Assembly: GCA_003978665.1 (NCBI GenBank)
Contig: QNYQ01000013.1
Coordinates: 1-33,305 of the forward strand
Direction: 5' to 3'
Length of the DNA: 33,305 nucleotides
Source: Hyperthermus sp.
Lineage (GTDB): Archaea; Thermoproteota; Thermoprotei_A; Sulfolobales; Pyrodictiaceae
A model generated the notes under the pieces. That model ran no database searches. It worked only from the letters and a program-made list of their open reading frames with translations, and was not told the DNA's origin. Made by a program: the position numbers and the translations under genes. This document shows, in pieces, positions 32,451-33,305 of the stretch. Within the stretch, counting starts at the first letter, position 1, and each line of letters begins with the position of its first letter.

Positions 32451-33128
32451 AGCTCCCGGAGACCGTACCGCTACCCCCAACCTCTCCATGCACCCTGACA
32501 ACCGGGCGGGCCCGCAGAACCACATGGCTAGGCCCATTTCCTCTATGAAAATATCGGCAGACCATACGAGCTGCACACGTTATTCGCTACTTCCCCCGCT
32601 ATAATTAACTTAACAACGTTAGGGTTTACATTGTTTGCAATAACTTGTATGCCAGAGCGCCAACACTAAAAGCCAGAAGCCGCGTAGTTCCATTTCTAAA
32701 CACCCCAGCAAAGACTCCTGCCGAGTTTATGATGAATAAGGCAAAGGATGACGAGCTAGCCATCACACCCTTCGTATGCTACGAGAAAACTGCTGCCAAG
32801 CCTATATCTATGATGTTAAGTAATATATAGCGGAGAGATGCAGAGCAATGCAGGAAGTATTCTGATGAAGATTAGTGAAGCCCGTTCAAAGGATTCTCGA
32901 AGAGGCCAGCGCTGCCACTAGCCCCCTTAAGCTCAGGGGAGAGTCTGCCAACGTACTAAGAGGCACACTGCACCAGGCGCTTAAAGAGACTTATGAACCT
33001 TGAAGATGTCCTCAGGGGCTACATCCTTAATAAGGGCAGAAGTGACCTCGCATCCAGCTGCCATAGCGCCAGCATGGATTATACTGTGCGCTGACGAGGA
33101 GAAGGGTTAGCGTGGAAGAGGTGTCCGG
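32451..33128. other. 678-base mostly non-coding stretch with small frames only
   Basis: Apart from a possible small membrane protein on the minus strand (32626-32763), I see only two short plus-strand frames that nearly touch: GTG 32875-33003 (42 codons, MKPVQRILEEASAA...) and ATG 32993-33094 (33 codons, MNLEDVLRGYILNKGRS...). They overlap and could be two halves of one frameshifted gene, or chance. No RNA gene or repeat was recognised. Confidence 0.4.
32626..32763 (-). CDS. Possible 45-residue membrane protein or gene remnant
   Basis: The frame reads MASSSSFALFIINSAGVF, a short basic turn (FRNGTTR) and LLAFSVGALAYKLLQ, which looks like two short membrane helices. A good TATA-like CTATATATTAC lies on the minus strand near 32821-32831, about 60 bases before the ATG, and GGGTGTG precedes it. 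The same frame continues upstream of the ATG through one stop as IIDIGLAAVFS, also hydrophobic, so it may instead be a remnant of a longer membrane protein. The opposite strand is open here too, which weakens the case. Confidence 0.3.
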   Translation of the reverse strand: MASSSSFALFIINSAGVFAGVFRNGTTRLLAFSVGALAYKLLQTM

Positions 33129-33305
33129 TTAGCCTATGAGGCCTTTGTCGAGCAGCCCCTTTAGTTCGTCTATGTTAAGTAGTCCTATACCAGCCATGTA
33201 GTCTGCTGCGCCATATGTTATTAGGGCTTCTTTTCCGTTCAGCTGCCAGAGGCCGCAGGGAAAGATTGTGTAGGGTCGGTCGCCGTAGATCTCGTAGAGC
33301 GTCTT
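33129..33305 (-). CDS. GH130-type glycosidase/phosphorylase, C-terminal part
   Basis: The window ends inside this gene; only its last 58 residues are present. They read YTIFPCGLWQLNGKEALI, then TYGAADYMAGIGLLNIDELKGLL, matching the C-terminal blade of glycoside hydrolase family 130 (beta-1,4-mannosyl phosphorylases and relatives), where FPCG and YYGAAD are hallmark motifs. The catalytic aspartate region is outside the window, so activity cannot be judged. The frame is intact to the edge. Confidence 0.82.
   Translation of the reverse strand, partial: KTLYEIYGDRPYTIFPCGLWQLNGKEALITYGAADYMAGIGLLNIDELKGLLDKGLIG

Noticed and set aside
32645-32830. Plus-strand 61-codon frame
   Set aside because: No ribosome-binding site or family pattern; the opposite strand is more protein-like and has a better promoter.
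1-33305. CRISPR array, insertion sequence or toxin-antitoxin operon
   Set aside because: Looked for regularly spaced repeats, transposase motifs and paired small genes. Only the three-copy 14-bp array and uncertain short frames near the right end were found.

Overview
The window looks like chromosomal DNA of a hyperthermophilic crenarchaeon. The gene set is archaeal throughout: ribosomal proteins eS31, eS24 and uS15, Kae1 and Bud32, a Cdc48-type ATPase, FEN1, aEF1B, Pth2, archaeal TruD and Trm5, DUF371, DUF504 and a NusA-like protein. Genes are tightly packed, GC content is moderately high, GTG and TTG starts are common, and promoters are of the TATA type. A Desulfurococcales / Pyrodictiaceae member (Hyperthermus- or Pyrodictium-like) is my guess from gene content and style, not a measured assignment.

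Layout. 1-956: the end of a metallo-beta-lactamase hydrolase. 1030-5240 (minus): a translation and tRNA-modification block read bioY, rps24e, rps27ae, kae1, bud32, XTP pyrophosphatase, rps15. 5574-8064 (plus): Cdc48/VAT ATPase followed by a small winged-helix-like protein. 8196-10874: a Nob1-like PIN protein and NAD kinase (minus), diverging from a Trm5-family methyltransferase (plus), which converges on a DUF371 gene (minus). 10991-14181: Pcm, FEN1, aEF1B, a four-CxxC zinc protein and Pth2. 14212-17325: TruD, a NusA-like factor with an abnormal 5' end, a DUF504 protein converging on the RNA 2',3'-cyclic phosphodiesterase ThpR, then tRNA-Gly(TCC) with encoded CCA. 17764-19482: a divergent kinase-fold protein and a 54-residue C2H2 zinc-finger protein. 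19589-23311: a tetrapyrrole operon hemL-hemC-cobA-hemD. 23352-30743: CutA, a PsiE-like membrane protein, a 1063-residue Ig-repeat protein of unknown function, threonine synthase and a membrane-anchored solute-binding protein. 30744-33128 is different: a decayed FG-GAP gene, an AAA ATPase with a nuclease-like C-terminus, and long stretches with little or no convincing coding sequence. The window ends inside a GH130 gene.

Most of the window is housekeeping. The observations most worth following are: (1) the nusA-like gene, whose conserved zinc-binding N-terminus has no ATG, GTG or TTG start in frame, but has a strong Shine-Dalgarno sequence and a GTG one frame away; (2) the 1063-residue protein, apparently intracellular, built of beta-sandwich repeats plus a helical C-terminal domain; (3) the kinase-like protein with a large unknown N-terminal half and altered HGD and DFG motifs; (4) the DUF504/ThpR pair, which may handle RNA ends; (5) three GGGTATAT elements at exact 14-bp spacing over the start of the ATPase gene. 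I found no CRISPR array, no insertion sequence and no clear defence system.
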